This document shows, piece by piece, positions 1 through 10,420 of a stretch of 64,000 bases of DNA (within the stretch, counting starts at the first letter, position 1; every line of letters starts with the position of its first letter). A program made the translations under genes and the position numbers. The notes below the pieces were generated by a model. That model was not told where the DNA came from. It was given only the letters and a program-made list of their open reading frames with translations, and did no database searches. The stretch lies in assembly GCA_963556145.1 (NCBI GenBank), contig OY744472.1, forward strand, positions 4,836,001 through 4,900,000, given 5' to 3'. Origin of the DNA: Hygrocybe punicea. Lineage: Eukaryota > Basidiomycota > Agaricomycetes > Agaricales > Hygrophoraceae.

Positions 1-549
1 GCGCGAACTACGGCTATTGCTAGGTGAGTGTTTCTCCTTTATCTAAGTAATATCTGATAGATTCTGTACACAACAGACCCGACGTCACTAGACTTCGGCG
101 ACGTCGTTCGTCTCACCAACCGAATGGGCGTCGACAAAGTCACCCGAATACCCGCAACGTCTTGAGGTGCAAGCCCATATGTGACACCTCCAACAAACTG
201 AAGCTGGTGTGGCCGGCGAAGGGTTTTGAGGCCTCCTACTAAGTTCCAGGACTCTCGAAGTATAGATTCATGATTGTCTAATAGCAATTCCACATATCTT
301 TTACTCAATAGTCTGGTGGTAATCTGATCAAGCCTCAGTCTTATATCAGAATTTATTGCTATGAAGATACTTGTACATGAAGACACTTGATGCTATGAGG
401 ACACTTGTTAAACGCTACGAAGACACTACTATATTACTTGTATGCGGAACACTTATCATTGGTGGAGTGTCCTGGGTCCTAACGCCATGCCGCGTCTGAC
501 ATTGAATATTGCGTTACAAAAAAGGGCTGATCACTGTTGCTTTCCATAC
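1..549. repeat. Long direct repeat, left copy
   Basis: Bases 1-549 recur at 5392-5940 with a constant offset of 5391 and no difference noticed on reading. The repeat may extend left of the window, so 549 bp is a minimum. It contains the last codons and stop of the alpha-kinase gene (531-549) and its 3' flank. A 115-codon reading frame on the minus strand (39-386) is present in both copies; I do not recognise it and do not call it a gene. The ends are not TG...CA, so nothing supports calling these LTRs. Confidence 0.9.
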
Positions 550-3003
550 TTTTTCTTCGACTTCCTTCCAGCTGGCCCTCCACCCTCAGTTATCTCCCCT
601 TCCTCGGCTAAGAACAGGCTGCCGCACTCCTGGCCTAAAACCTCCAACGCTTGCTCTTGCTGTAGCCTTTCCAACATCAATCCAGGTTTCAAGTGAGCCT
701 TCAGTGCTGGCTTGATAGGAGATAGATCATAGAATTCACAGAACTTGTTGCAAATATGATCATCTCCGAAGTAGGTGAAGGAGGCCGCCAAATTCCCATC
801 AGCGAACACACGCTCAGGTCCGAGGTCACTTTTGATACAAAGTAGGCATCAGAATACATAAAGAACAAGTAAAACTTACGGCGAAGTGATTATTTGTGGA
901 TCAGAGAGTAAAGTGAGACCTCCTGTGAGAAGTTGAATGTCAGCATGATTCTTGGCGACAAAACAATATTGTATACCTTGTTGATCAGAAACAAAGACAT
1001 GATGCTGAGTCTCGAGCATTTGGACGTGCTGAGCAAATGACAAGAATAGACCAACGTATTCCCTCTTTGAGTCCAGCTGCGGAAGAGGAGCTGCCGAAGT
1101 GTTGTTGATATACTTGAGGAAATCTCCGTCTGATCCATCAACGACTTCCTCCAATAAATAAGCATCTCGTTTATTGTTACTAGCCACCGCCAATGCTACG
1201 TTGACATAACGCATCTTCAGTACAGGAAAGGGTGGCTTTCCTCGAGTCCAGTTTTCCTTTTCCATAAACTCGTATACGAGGCGCATCAGAGCTGAAGCCC
1301 AGCGTGAACAGTTGATTTCGGTGGTCAGTAATTCAGCTTGTTTAGGACCTTCAAATATAATTCGAGAATCCGACGTTCGGCTGTTACAAAATGCCTGCTT
1401 GACACAAACGGCAAGAGATTCCGAGCCTGGAAAGACCGGCTTGTTGGTATGACCAAAGTACGCCACTTTGCAAGCGCCAGAAATGGGGTCGTTGGTATTG
1501 AACGTGAGGATGATGGGGAAACCTTTGTCCACGAGGAGAACAGGGGCCTTCGGCTTTGCAATAAGGTGATCAATGGAAGGGAACTCCGTTGGGTAAACCA
1601 TGCATTCCGTGATTTTGAGGTCAACTTCGAAACAGATGAGTTGTCAGGGCCATTAGTGCATGTTGATCCACTTACATATCCCTTGCATAGCTTTCCGACC
1701 TGGTGCTTTTTGTGCTTGCAACGCATGCCTCAGTCGAGAAGTACTGGTGGTACCTGTGCTGGTGACTGATTGTAATGCCAGTGAACGGGTTCGAGGGACA
1801 TCGGAAGAGTTGTCATCGGCTGATAATTCGGCATGCTGTCGTTTGGGCCTGGGTGGAGCTGCAATTTCTTTCACTTCTGCGACAAGCTGAATGACAGTCA
1901 ATCAACCAGACATTCTTCGGTGCGTTTGCATACCTGTAATGGCACAGAGTCGTCTCGGATACTGTTGGTATGTGCAATTTCATATAGTTCATGTGATATT
2001 GCTAGTATCAACTCGAGAACCTTTCCACCAGCTTCAAAACGTCTTTTACCTCGAACCATTTTGAAATATCGTTGCGAAACAGCATCGACATCGAGATTCC
2101 CTAACCCCTTTGGTAAGAGCTCTTCCCATTGTGCGGATCGGAGTTCGACGTCATCAGGATTGAGCCCCATGCCTTTTGTCCACTTAATGTACTTGTGTGC
2201 TACAGCCGTCACTCCAGTCAACTTGAGATCATTCACGCCGCTATGAACAGGTATGGATCCAACGGTCTCGCAAATATCCTGTGAACGCCACGTTGAATTG
2301 GCTCTTGTGGAAATGTCATGGCTTCACTCACCGCGACCCATACGGCTGTTTTTCGACCTGGAAGCAGCACCTTCACCCAAAACTTGATAACGATGACCTC
2401 AGCGACAGGCCCAACTGCAAATGCCTGGGCACTGAACCGATTCTTTAACTCCACGTAACGCTGATGGGCTTCTTGATAGCCGTTGACAGTGGGTAGGTTC
2501 CGGAATTCCGCAGGGAATGTTAGTTGCGGGGCCTGATTATAGAGGGCTGGTGTTATGATCACCGGCCCCGGGGCTGGAGGGGGAGGCAACGGTCGGAAAC
2601 CATCATGTCGAGCTAGATATCCAAGTGCCTGCACCGGATCTGTCCGCTCTGTAACATTCGGCATGTGAGTCAGCATATCCATAGGGTAATATTCTCATAC
2701 TCACCACCGCGCTGTGCAACAGCAACTTGTCTCTGGATAGATTTAACACTTTCCGCAGCTGTGTCTCATATGGGTTAGCAAAACGGAGGTAAAATGATGA
2801 AAGTGGTTACCATCAACACGGCGAGTGGTTTTTTTGTTGAGGTAGTACTGATGGCAGTCAGAGCACACTTTTCGCCCAGCCCGAGAGCGATCTTGGTTCA
2901 ACAGATAAAATATCCCCGCAGGCGGCTTGATCTGCTTCTTGCATGGACCACCGCAGATGACAATTTCATTTTCAGATGTGAATTCGGCGGCGTACTGCGG
3001 CAT
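531..3003 (-). pseudogene. Fungal alpha-type (atypical) protein kinase gene, one frameshift
   Basis: Seven exons can be joined: 3003-2811, 2764-2705, 2648-1934, 1886-1676, 1624-977, 922-880 and 828-531, with GT-AG introns of 46-56 bp. The product would be about 722 residues. The N-terminus has CxxxC (CGGPC) and CxxC (CSDC) pairs suggesting a small zinc-binding module. The middle is proline-rich. The C-terminal half is an alpha-kinase domain: AYLLEEV, FLKYINN, LSFAQHV, LSDPQIIT, FADGN, then HICNKFCEFYDL with the His/Cys residues that bind zinc in this family. Alpha-kinases phosphorylate Ser/Thr and are greatly expanded in agaricomycetes. Near 2236 the frame reaches a TGA after LFIAA and resumes one frame over at NDLKLTGV; exactly one base is missing from the total. 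No intron choice rescues it. This is either a fresh pseudogene or a sequencing error. The start ATG at 3003 precedes the first Cys motif. Confidence 0.82.
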
Positions 3004-3462
3004 GGATTGAAATATAAAAAGGAATGTTGGGGAGCAAAGGAGTGTTGTGTTGGGAGTGACGAGTATTCCGAAGGCAGGGACACTAATGTGACTGAATAAA
3101 ATTTTATTGGCCGTAAATTGTGTGAAACGACGGAAGTGTAACCTCAGTCCGAATTGGGATTTCCATGCCGATTGGTGTTCGACTGCTGAACTCTGTGTAT
3201 TGTTATCGTACTTTAAAGGAAGCAAAGTTTACATATATATCATGATCTCGAGACTGACCAGCCCCAAAACGTCCGCATAGGATCAATCAGCTTGCCTAGC
3301 CAATATGTTGCGAAAGTGTAATACATTTACTTGCCGACACGTTGAATACATTTTGAATTGAGTAGCATTTGAAGGTATGGTACACAATACATATGATAAA
3401 CGGCATTCCACTACTTATTCTTGCTAAAGGGAAGTCATTTTCGGTGGAAGCTGATCCGGCGC
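3004..3462. other. Intergenic, no gene seen
   Basis: Upstream region of the alpha-kinase and downstream of the BRR2-like fragment. Open frames here are short and without recognisable similarity. Confidence 0.5.
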
Positions 3463-4017
3463 TCAGTGCTCTGGAACTTGGTAGCTCTTGATAGCTTTCT
3501 CATCTGTGACGCCGATGAACTGCTGTTGTAGGCGGTACGATGCATCAAAATAGAAGAGGTCGCTGTTGGGGTCGACACGGTGGAATGTTGCAACATCCTG
3601 GCAATTGGGGAGCGTCACCGAGGCCCCGATAAGCTGTATGTGTGTTCGTGTGCATACCTTGCCAACCACGGTTGGGGCACACAACAAGATTGGCTTGTCT
3701 GTACCATAAGCAATAGGATACAACTTGCTTTGAATACGATTCAAACTAGGCCCAGTAAAGGCCTGCCGAGCCCACTCTGGAAGCGCCGTGATGGGGACGT
3801 GTTCGCCCTCGATGACCGGTTTCCACTTCGGGACCGGAAAGTGGATCTCCTCATGGTCCTGGCGTGTTCGCTTGAGCGAACCGTCAGGAAGTTTGCACTT
3901 TTTGTTCGACATGAGGTGGCCACCCTGGCTAACCGCTGTGCCCGCAAGGTCGACTGTCGTTCTCGGTTGGACAATGGAGCCAGGTGAAGGGTGATCTTGG
4001 GGGTTCATGGTGTGCAA
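3463..4017 (-). pseudogene. Truncated BRR2-like splicing helicase fragment
   Basis: The frame matches the stretch before and into the first helicase domain of the U5 snRNP helicase BRR2 (Ski2-like): GGHLMSNKKCKLPDGS, VPITALPEWAR, LNRIQSKLYPIAYGTD, ILLCAPT. Motif I is altered (APTVVGK with no following Thr). The sequence then jumps to a much later piece (LIGASVTLPN, then LFYFDASYR and QQFIGVT), so most of the RecA1 core including DExH is missing. The join runs through intron-like sequence (GTATGC ... ACAG), which suggests a deletion between an intron donor and a distant exon. A functional BRR2 is about 2,100 residues, so this is a relic. I could not extend it upstream of 4017. Confidence 0.72.
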
Positions 4018-4738
4018 ACGTGTCAGAACATGGCAATCCCCAGCAAGTTCCCTAAGGATCCAGACAACAGCCTTTGGCCTTTGGCCACCTTGACGTTGAT
4101 AAGCTCGTCACTGGGTGACGGACGTACCTGTCAATACATGGGTACCCCTCGGTATCGAAATGATAAAGACATGACGACGCAACCTTCTTGTCGTTTAGAC
4201 CGAGATTGTAGTAGAACAACAGGAGCTCGTGTAGCTCGTCCTCGGGAGCTTGGAGTGTGTCAGCCAGAAAGAAAGAGATGGAATGAAAAACGACTGACGG
4301 CATGGCTTGTATTGGTTTTTCTGGTTCACCTTGGTCATGGGTGAGAAGAAAAGACGGCGTGTTTCACAACACGTGCCTGCAATTGTTGTCAAGATTCCAC
4401 AAAGATCACCGACTTGCTATCCCACTGCCGGACGCTATCACCAGCTTTGCTCAAAGACCAAACCAGAGCTTGCCATATGAAGTGAAAGCATCAGGGCGAA
4501 TCTACGCAAGAGCAGAATCTTCAAGAGCATTTATCTAATTCAACATTTCACAAACGGGAGTATCCAAAAATTTTCATTATTCTCCTCTAACAACCACTCC
4601 CATCATGGCAATTTCATCACCCAGATCAACATCACCTGCAAAACTGTTAGCCCTGATAATTTCAATGCAAGAAACGGAGGGGCAAGCAAGGGGGGGGGAA
4701 ACTCACGGATACGCGCCATATTCACATTATCCATTTGC
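4018..4738. other. Unassigned spacer
   Basis: Several short open frames on both strands (for example 4052-4303 minus) show no family resemblance and no convincing splice partners. Confidence 0.4.
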
Positions 4739-5326
4739 TTACAATGATTCTCCACCGCCGTTGCGAACTTCGGCCTGCACAGGAACTAACGACGCTTCGG
4801 GAGACCCTTCACTGCTGCGTTGGATGTCAAACGATCGGAGGGAGAGAGGGAGGGGCGACAATCCGTCGTTCTCATTCCCCATGCCCGAAAGTTGGGCTGG
4901 GGCCGATAGAAGTGCCGGAGAGTCGAACGATAGGAGGGCCAGGGCGAGTGGGGATAATTGACCGTCGTTTTTGATGCTCAGACATAGCGCTGAGGTGGGT
5001 GGGAGCGTCAACGAGTTGAACGATCGAAGGTTGAGTGTGAGTGGAGAAAGTTGGCCGTCTTCGTTTGAGCCAACGCCTGCAAGTTGGGCCTGGGCAGATA
5101 GAGGCCCCGGCGAGTCGAACGATAGCAGGGTGAGCGCGAGGGGAGATAGAGGCCCCGGCGAGTCGAACGATAGCAGGGTGAGCGCGAGGGGAGATAACAG
5201 GCCGGATTCGTTATTGCCGTTGGCGTTGGCCATGGCTTGGGTGGGATTGTTTGGGGTGGATAGCGGCGGCGGCGAGTCGCTTTGTGCCTCGAGCACCAGT
5301 GTGGATGAGGTAGAGTGGTGGGACAT
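4739..5326 (-). CDS. Hypothetical repetitive Ser/Leu-rich ORF
   Basis: A 195-codon frame built of degenerate 16-residue units of the type LSPLALTLLSFDSPGP. Two of them are nearly identical at DNA level (48-bp period, about 5101-5196). No family is recognised, and the frame may simply reflect a tandem repeat that happens to be open. An ATG lies at 5326. There is no signal peptide or membrane segment. Confidence 0.3.
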   Translation of the reverse strand: MSHHSTSSTLVLEAQSDSPPPLSTPNNPTQAMANANGNNESGLLSPLALTLLSFDSPGPLSPLALTLLSFDSPGPLSAQAQLAGVGSNEDGQLSPLTLNLRSFNSLTLPPTSALCLSIKNDGQLSPLALALLSFDSPALLSAPAQLSGMGNENDGLSPLPLSLRSFDIQRSSEGSPEASLVPVQAEVRNGGGESL

Positions 5327-5391
5327 TAGATTGTTGTTTGGGAGTGTGAGTGTTTAAAGCGCGACCGCGACCCAAAACGTGCAAATAAAGT

Positions 5392-5940
5392 GCGCGAACT
5401 ACGGCTATTGCTAGGTGAGTGTTTCTCCTTTATCTAAGTAATATCTGATAGATTCTGTACACAACAGACCCGACGTCACTAGACTTCGGCGACGTCGTTC
5501 GTCTCACCAACCGAATGGGCGTCGACAAAGTCACCCGAATACCCGCAACGTCTTGAGGTGCAAGCCCATATGTGACACCTCCAACAAACTGAAGCTGGTG
5601 TGGCCGGCGAAGGGTTTTGAGGCCTCCTACTAAGTTCCAGGACTCTCGAAGTATAGATTCATGATTGTCTAATAGCAATTCCACATATCTTTTACTCAAT
5701 AGTCTGGTGGTAATCTGATCAAGCCTCAGTCTTATATCAGAATTTATTGCTATGAAGATACTTGTACATGAAGACACTTGATGCTATGAGGACACTTGTT
5801 AAACGCTACGAAGACACTACTATATTACTTGTATGCGGAACACTTATCATTGGTGGAGTGTCCTGGGTCCTAACGCCATGCCGCGTCTGACATTGAATAT
5901 TGCGTTACAAAAAAGGGCTGATCACTGTTGCTTTCCATAC
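5392..5940. repeat. Long direct repeat, right copy
   Basis: Matches 1-549. At 5940/5941 it is joined directly to an inverted copy of part of the F-box gene, so the right end of the repeat is a rearrangement junction. Confidence 0.9.
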
Positions 5941-6173
5941 ATATTCGATCTTGCAGCAGATGAAGATGTTATTTTCCAATACGCGTTACCCAATGTCATG
6001 GCAGAATCGGCGTGGTTCAAGACAATATTTGGCGAGTGGACACTGAGGTTTCCTCAAGAAGCGCTCAATCTTATTCAGAGAAGAAGTTATGCGACAAAGA
6101 AGGTATTAGTTCACCATTGTTCACCCACGACCTGTAAAATCCCCAGTTAAAAATAAAACCAAATTTTCAAACA
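5941..6173 (+). pseudogene. Inverted partial copy of F-box gene exon 1 and intron
   Basis: Nearly identical to the reverse complement of 10100-10321: it covers the end of the F-box motif, the rest of exon 1 and the first intron (with a short internal change). Because the intron is retained, the copy was made from DNA, not from mRNA. It is followed by an A-run and has no start codon of its own. One exonic difference (Cys to Tyr) was seen, so the copy is recent. Confidence 0.85.
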
Positions 6174-6248
6174 TGAAAAAAAAAAAACTTAAGAAGGTGT
6201 CGATACATCCTCTTCTTATTTCCTCCTGTCTCCCCGTCTCCGAGTGAC

Positions 6249-6543
6249 ATGTCGATTGTTCACCACCGCCTCCGCATGCTGACCCTTGGCGTTGGATTTA
6301 GAGACAAATACCGGAGTTTTTCGACTGACTCACCTTGCCTGCTCTTTGCACCGTCGTGTTCGAATTCCTCTCGCGATCGGGATGCTCTCTCAAAACATTC
6401 AAAGTCCACACTGCCGTTGTCTCTAGCGAGCGTTGCTGGGCTTTCTTCCAACACTCACAGAACTCACCATTCAAGGAAGCCCAATCGATACACTCGGAGA
6501 CAAATTGTTTCGCAGTCTTACATATGACATTCCTTGATGATAA
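6249..6543 (+). pseudogene. F-box/LRR protein remnant
   Basis: Three successive frames carry consecutive pieces of an agaricomycete F-box-associated leucine-rich region: LRMLTLGVGFRD, then LTLPALCTVVFEFLSRSGC, then LLGFLPTLTELTIQG. Two frameshifts and missing ends show that it is not functional. A related remnant lies at 54340-54640 and in its duplicate. Confidence 0.6.
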
Positions 6544-6656
6544 CGAGTGGACTTGAGGTAGTTGACTGGCTGGCAAGTTATTATTGATAATAATAATAAT
6601 ATTAGATTTTGAATTCCGTTTTTAAATTATAAACTTGAAACCCTCTGGTGGACGCT

Positions 6657-8587
6657 ATGGCACCAAACGACCCTTCAATCGACACCATTCTGCACCAGAT
6701 CACGACCACTAACAACTTCTTGGTGCTCAACCACACCTTGCGAAGTTTCCTACCCAAAGATGTTCGGGAAACAATCCTCGCGAGCCCCTTAGCGTCTGGC
6801 CAGGATCCGTTGTCCGTGCTCGATGTCAGGGCAAATACATTGGGCGTTTTGTACATTATGTGAGGTCTTCTCCGTTTTGTCGTGTAAAAGACCACCGGGC
6901 CGCCGCCATCAGACCGGGAGGGGTGTATCCATGACCGAACTCACAACGCAAGCGCTTATATAGGTCTGCACGGCTAAGGCGCACGACAGCGCCTCCGCCT
7001 CCTCTTCCTCTCATCCAGGATTTCTGTCGATATTTCTCCCCAGAACAAGCCCGCCTCGCTCCGGATCGAGGTACGTTCACACCCCCCCCCCTTTCTTTGT
7101 GCCTGAGAAGCTATTCTGATTTATGAACTGTAAACAAAGTCACCCTCCTCGCAAAGGGAATCAAAAATTTGGCGGAGGAGATGAACGACGTGAGAATCTA
7201 ATTTATTCTTGTGCTATCCTAACGTTTGGTTAAATCATGTCACGATCCAGCCAAAATTCGCCATTCAGCCCTTGTACAACCTCCTCGTGCGGTACCCGTA
7301 CAACCTCGCATACCTCACTACAATTCACCCTCTTTATCTCAGGGTAAGTCAATTAACAATTAACATCCATCTCTCCTCAACCCAAATCAAACTCGCAGAC
7401 CTGCGTGACGTCACACCATTTCTCCGCAGCCCTTCCCGTCCTCTCGCATCCGATAACCGCGATAGACACCTCTCTCTCTGACCTCACTTACAATGACAAT
7501 CTCGTCTACCACTACACTGGAGGCATCGCCCTCGCCGCCCTGAAACATTGGAGTGAGGCGGAAGAGTTTTTCGAAATATGCGTGAGCAGTCCAGGGCAGG
7601 TGCCTGCCGCTATACAAATGGAGGCGCTGAAGAAGTTGGTGCTGGTGCAACTAATCTCACGGGGCAAGGTCTGCCCCCCTTTTTTCGTTTTATTTACCAA
7701 ACCTAAACAAAATTCGGGTCTCACTCCAACCCCATCCTGACGACGGTATCGCGATGTAGACAACGAATCCTCCGAAATACACGCACCCGACTCTCTTGCG
7801 TTCGTTCAAAAACACGCCCTACACAACATTCATCAACTACTACCCACAGCAAACCGAACAACTTCGTGGGCTTGTTGAAAAGGAGCGGCAGTTGTTCAGC
7901 ACGGTAGGTACCTGACCTGACCTCGCCACATGCGCCTGTGGCTGATCTAGACGTGGACGCCTTATGCAGGACAAAAATATAGGTCTACTGAATCAGGCTC
8001 TTGTACGCGCGCCGCGGTGGGCGATCAAGAAGCTCACCGCGACCTATCTCACTCTCGCGTTATCCGATATCGGACGAGCAGTCAGGATCGAGAGCGAGGA
8101 GGAGGTCCGCGCAGTGATCCTGAGTATGGTCCGTTGCTTCCCTTTCCCCCCACCCCCCCCTTCTGTCTTGAATCGCAAACTTGTGCTGCAAACAAAATTG
8201 AAACGGTGGACATGTCCGTGTTATATAGATCGAGTCTTCCGAGATAAGCGCCCGGATCTCTGCAGATGGGACGGTGACGTTCTCGGACCCGCCTCCGCAG
8301 TTTGCCAAAGCGGAGGTTGACAGGATGTTGCAGCAGACGCAAGAGCAGAGCGCGTTGCTTTCGAGGCTTGAGATGGAGGTGGCGCGGAGTCGGGAGTACA
8401 TTGTGAAGGTTGCGTATGCTTTTCTGCCCCACTGTCGTGTTTCCAGAAATTATATACTGATATACCCCCCCCCCTCCCGAACTAGGCTGTGAAGAATAGA
8501 GAAGAGTCGTGGAGTTCCCTTGCTGATGAGGAGATGATTTTCCCGAGTGCTCATAGCTGGATCGAGGATTCGGGGATGCTCGCATGA
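6657..8587 (+). CDS. CSN3: COP9 signalosome subunit 3
   Basis: Nine exons give a 435-residue product (the animal protein is about 423): 6657-6859, 6964-7070, 7140-7189, 7251-7343, 7399-7668, 7760-7903, 7970-8128, 8229-8408 and 8486-8587, all with GT-AG introns of 55-104 bp. The reading frame is continuous across every junction. Recognisable CSN3 stretches include LGVLYIMSARL, HPLYLRTCV, YHYTGGIALAALKHW, EALKKLVLVQLI, a PCI-domain region (KKLTATYLTLALSDI, EEVRAVILSMIESGEI) and a C-terminal helical tail. The COP9 signalosome removes Nedd8 from cullins and so tunes SCF ubiquitin ligases; CSN3 is a scaffold subunit. The start is the ATG at 6657 (MAPNDPSIDT); codons just upstream in frame lack an ATG. 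Its 3' end faces an F-box gene 100 bp away. Confidence 0.93.
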
Positions 8588-8687
8588 CGTCTATTATTAA
8601 TTTTTTCCCTTTCGTGTGTTTTGGCTGTACATCAGAATTTTTCTGCCTGTCTCTATTCAATTGTACGGGTATGCTTGCCCACTGTGG

Positions 8688-10390
8688 TCACTCGTGTTGG
8701 TACCGCCAACCTGGAAGCAGAAATTGGGATTCCTCCCTCTCCGCCGACAGCTTCCGACATTCATCCAACAGCTGTCTGAGCTCACTAACCGGCCCTTCTT
8801 CCTCCCTGGGCGGTATTTTGAGCCTGAATCCCATCCCATCCGGATCCTCTTCGATCTCAAAGCTGTCATCGTATCCATCCTCTCCATCTTCTTCGGCGTC
8901 AGAGTCGTCGTCGTCGTCGCCATTATCATCGGAATTCTCCTCAGCATACTGCGGCAAAGTGCCCAAAAGGTTCCCAGTGCAATCTTCCAGTCTAATCCTC
9001 TGACGAACGCAATGGTCCCACCACCGCTCCCACCTCTCATACCCACTCGCCTGCGGGCCGTCCGCCTCGTTCAGATCGCTTAGCACCGTCCCGCTGAGAA
9101 CGCGCACGCTTTTCAGCGCGGGGAAGTTGCTCCGGGTGAGGGCGGCGAAGTTCCTGTCATTCGTTCGGCGGATCATGTCGGAGCGTAGTGGTTCGAAGGT
9201 GGCGTATGTAGCTGCGTAGCCGACGCCGAACGCGTACAGGAGCCCGTGGCAGCCGATGTGCGTGATGCGGTCGTGCGGGCGGTTCACGAGCGCGGAAGAA
9301 GGGGTAGTACCGGTACCGGGCGTGTCGTTGTCGTTGTCGTTGGATGTGAGGAGGCGCCAGTCGGCGTTGAAGGTGAAGGTTGTGAGGAGGGGGCAAAGCT
9401 CGAGGATCTTTGGCACGTTGAGGGGGGGTATGCAAAAAAGGTCGAGGAAGATGAGGGAGGCGCCGTGGGAGGCGAGGAACGTGACAGCGTCAGGTTGGTC
9501 CGTGTGGCTGAGGCCACAGTCGATCGAGAAGCTCTTGAGCATAGGGATGCTCCAACCAGTCGCTTGCTCGAGGAATTCTTGGAAAAATCCACGGAGGGAG
9601 AGTTGTTGGAGGTGTGGGAGAGTGAGGTGCAGGTTAGATGCAGCACCGAGGTGGAGGTTCTCCGTCACAGGCGGGTCAAATTCGATGTGGGCTGCGAGAA
9701 TGGACGGGAGCGAATCGAGGGCCCAAATTGCCTTGGCGAGGGCTTCGGAGGGTATGTTCCAATGTACGGTGCGAAGCGATTTGGAGCAGTAGGTGGTTAG
9801 GGCGTCAGCAACTGGGCCAAATACATTGCTCATGGACCAATCGACAATGAATATCTCGAGATTCGGACAATGTCTGATGACAGATACGAGGACATTTTCA
9901 ATATCGCTCAAGGTATCATCCACACGTCCTGGGTAGTATCGCGTGATGTGTATTCTCCTCGTCCACCAACCCAGTGAAGATTCGCGGTCCAGAATGGCGC
10001 AAAGAGACCTGAGTTTTGCTGGATCACCAAAGAAGAGACATCTAAACAGAAACTCGGAACCTAACCGGCGCCAACGTTTGCAGGTAGCAATGATGGCCTG
10101 TTTGAAAATTTGGTTTTATTTTTAACTGGGGATTTTACAGGTTGTGAGTGTACTAATACCTTCTTTGTCGCATAACTTCTTCTCTGAATAAGATTGAGCG
10201 CTTCTTGAGGAAACCTCAGTGTCCACTCGCCAAATATTGTCTTGAACCACGCCGATTCTGCCATGACATTGGGTAACGCGCATTGGAAAATAACATCTTC
10301 ATCTGCTGCAAGATCGAATATGTGGGTCCAGAGTTCAGGAGGTAGGTCAAACCCTGGCGAGTCTTTCGACTTTGTTGTGGTTGGCTGCAT
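8688..10390 (-). CDS. F-box protein with leucine-rich C-terminal region
   Basis: Two exons, 10390-10160 and 10097-8688, with a 62-bp intron, give 546 residues with the frame kept. The F-box is at about residues 15-45 (LPPELWTHIFDLA). After the splice the sequence continues with TCKRWRRLGSEFLFRCLFFG, the usual linker in mushroom F-box proteins, then irregular leucine-rich repeats. A very acidic stretch near the C-terminus (about residues 470-500) is made of Asp/Glu codons. F-box proteins bind Skp1 and recruit substrates to SCF ligases; this family is hugely expanded in agaricomycetes and substrates are unknown. A Tc1/mariner-like element sits 31 bp upstream of the ATG, separating the gene from its original promoter. 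Confidence 0.88.
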
Positions 10391-10420
10391 GGTTCAAGTT
10401 CAAGTTGTAGGCTTGTGTGT

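Noticed and set aside
1..5940. The 549-bp direct repeats as LTRs of an element enclosing the alpha-kinase
   Set aside because: The ends lack TG...CA, there is no primer-binding site or polypurine tract, and the interior has host-type genes and no retroelement domains.
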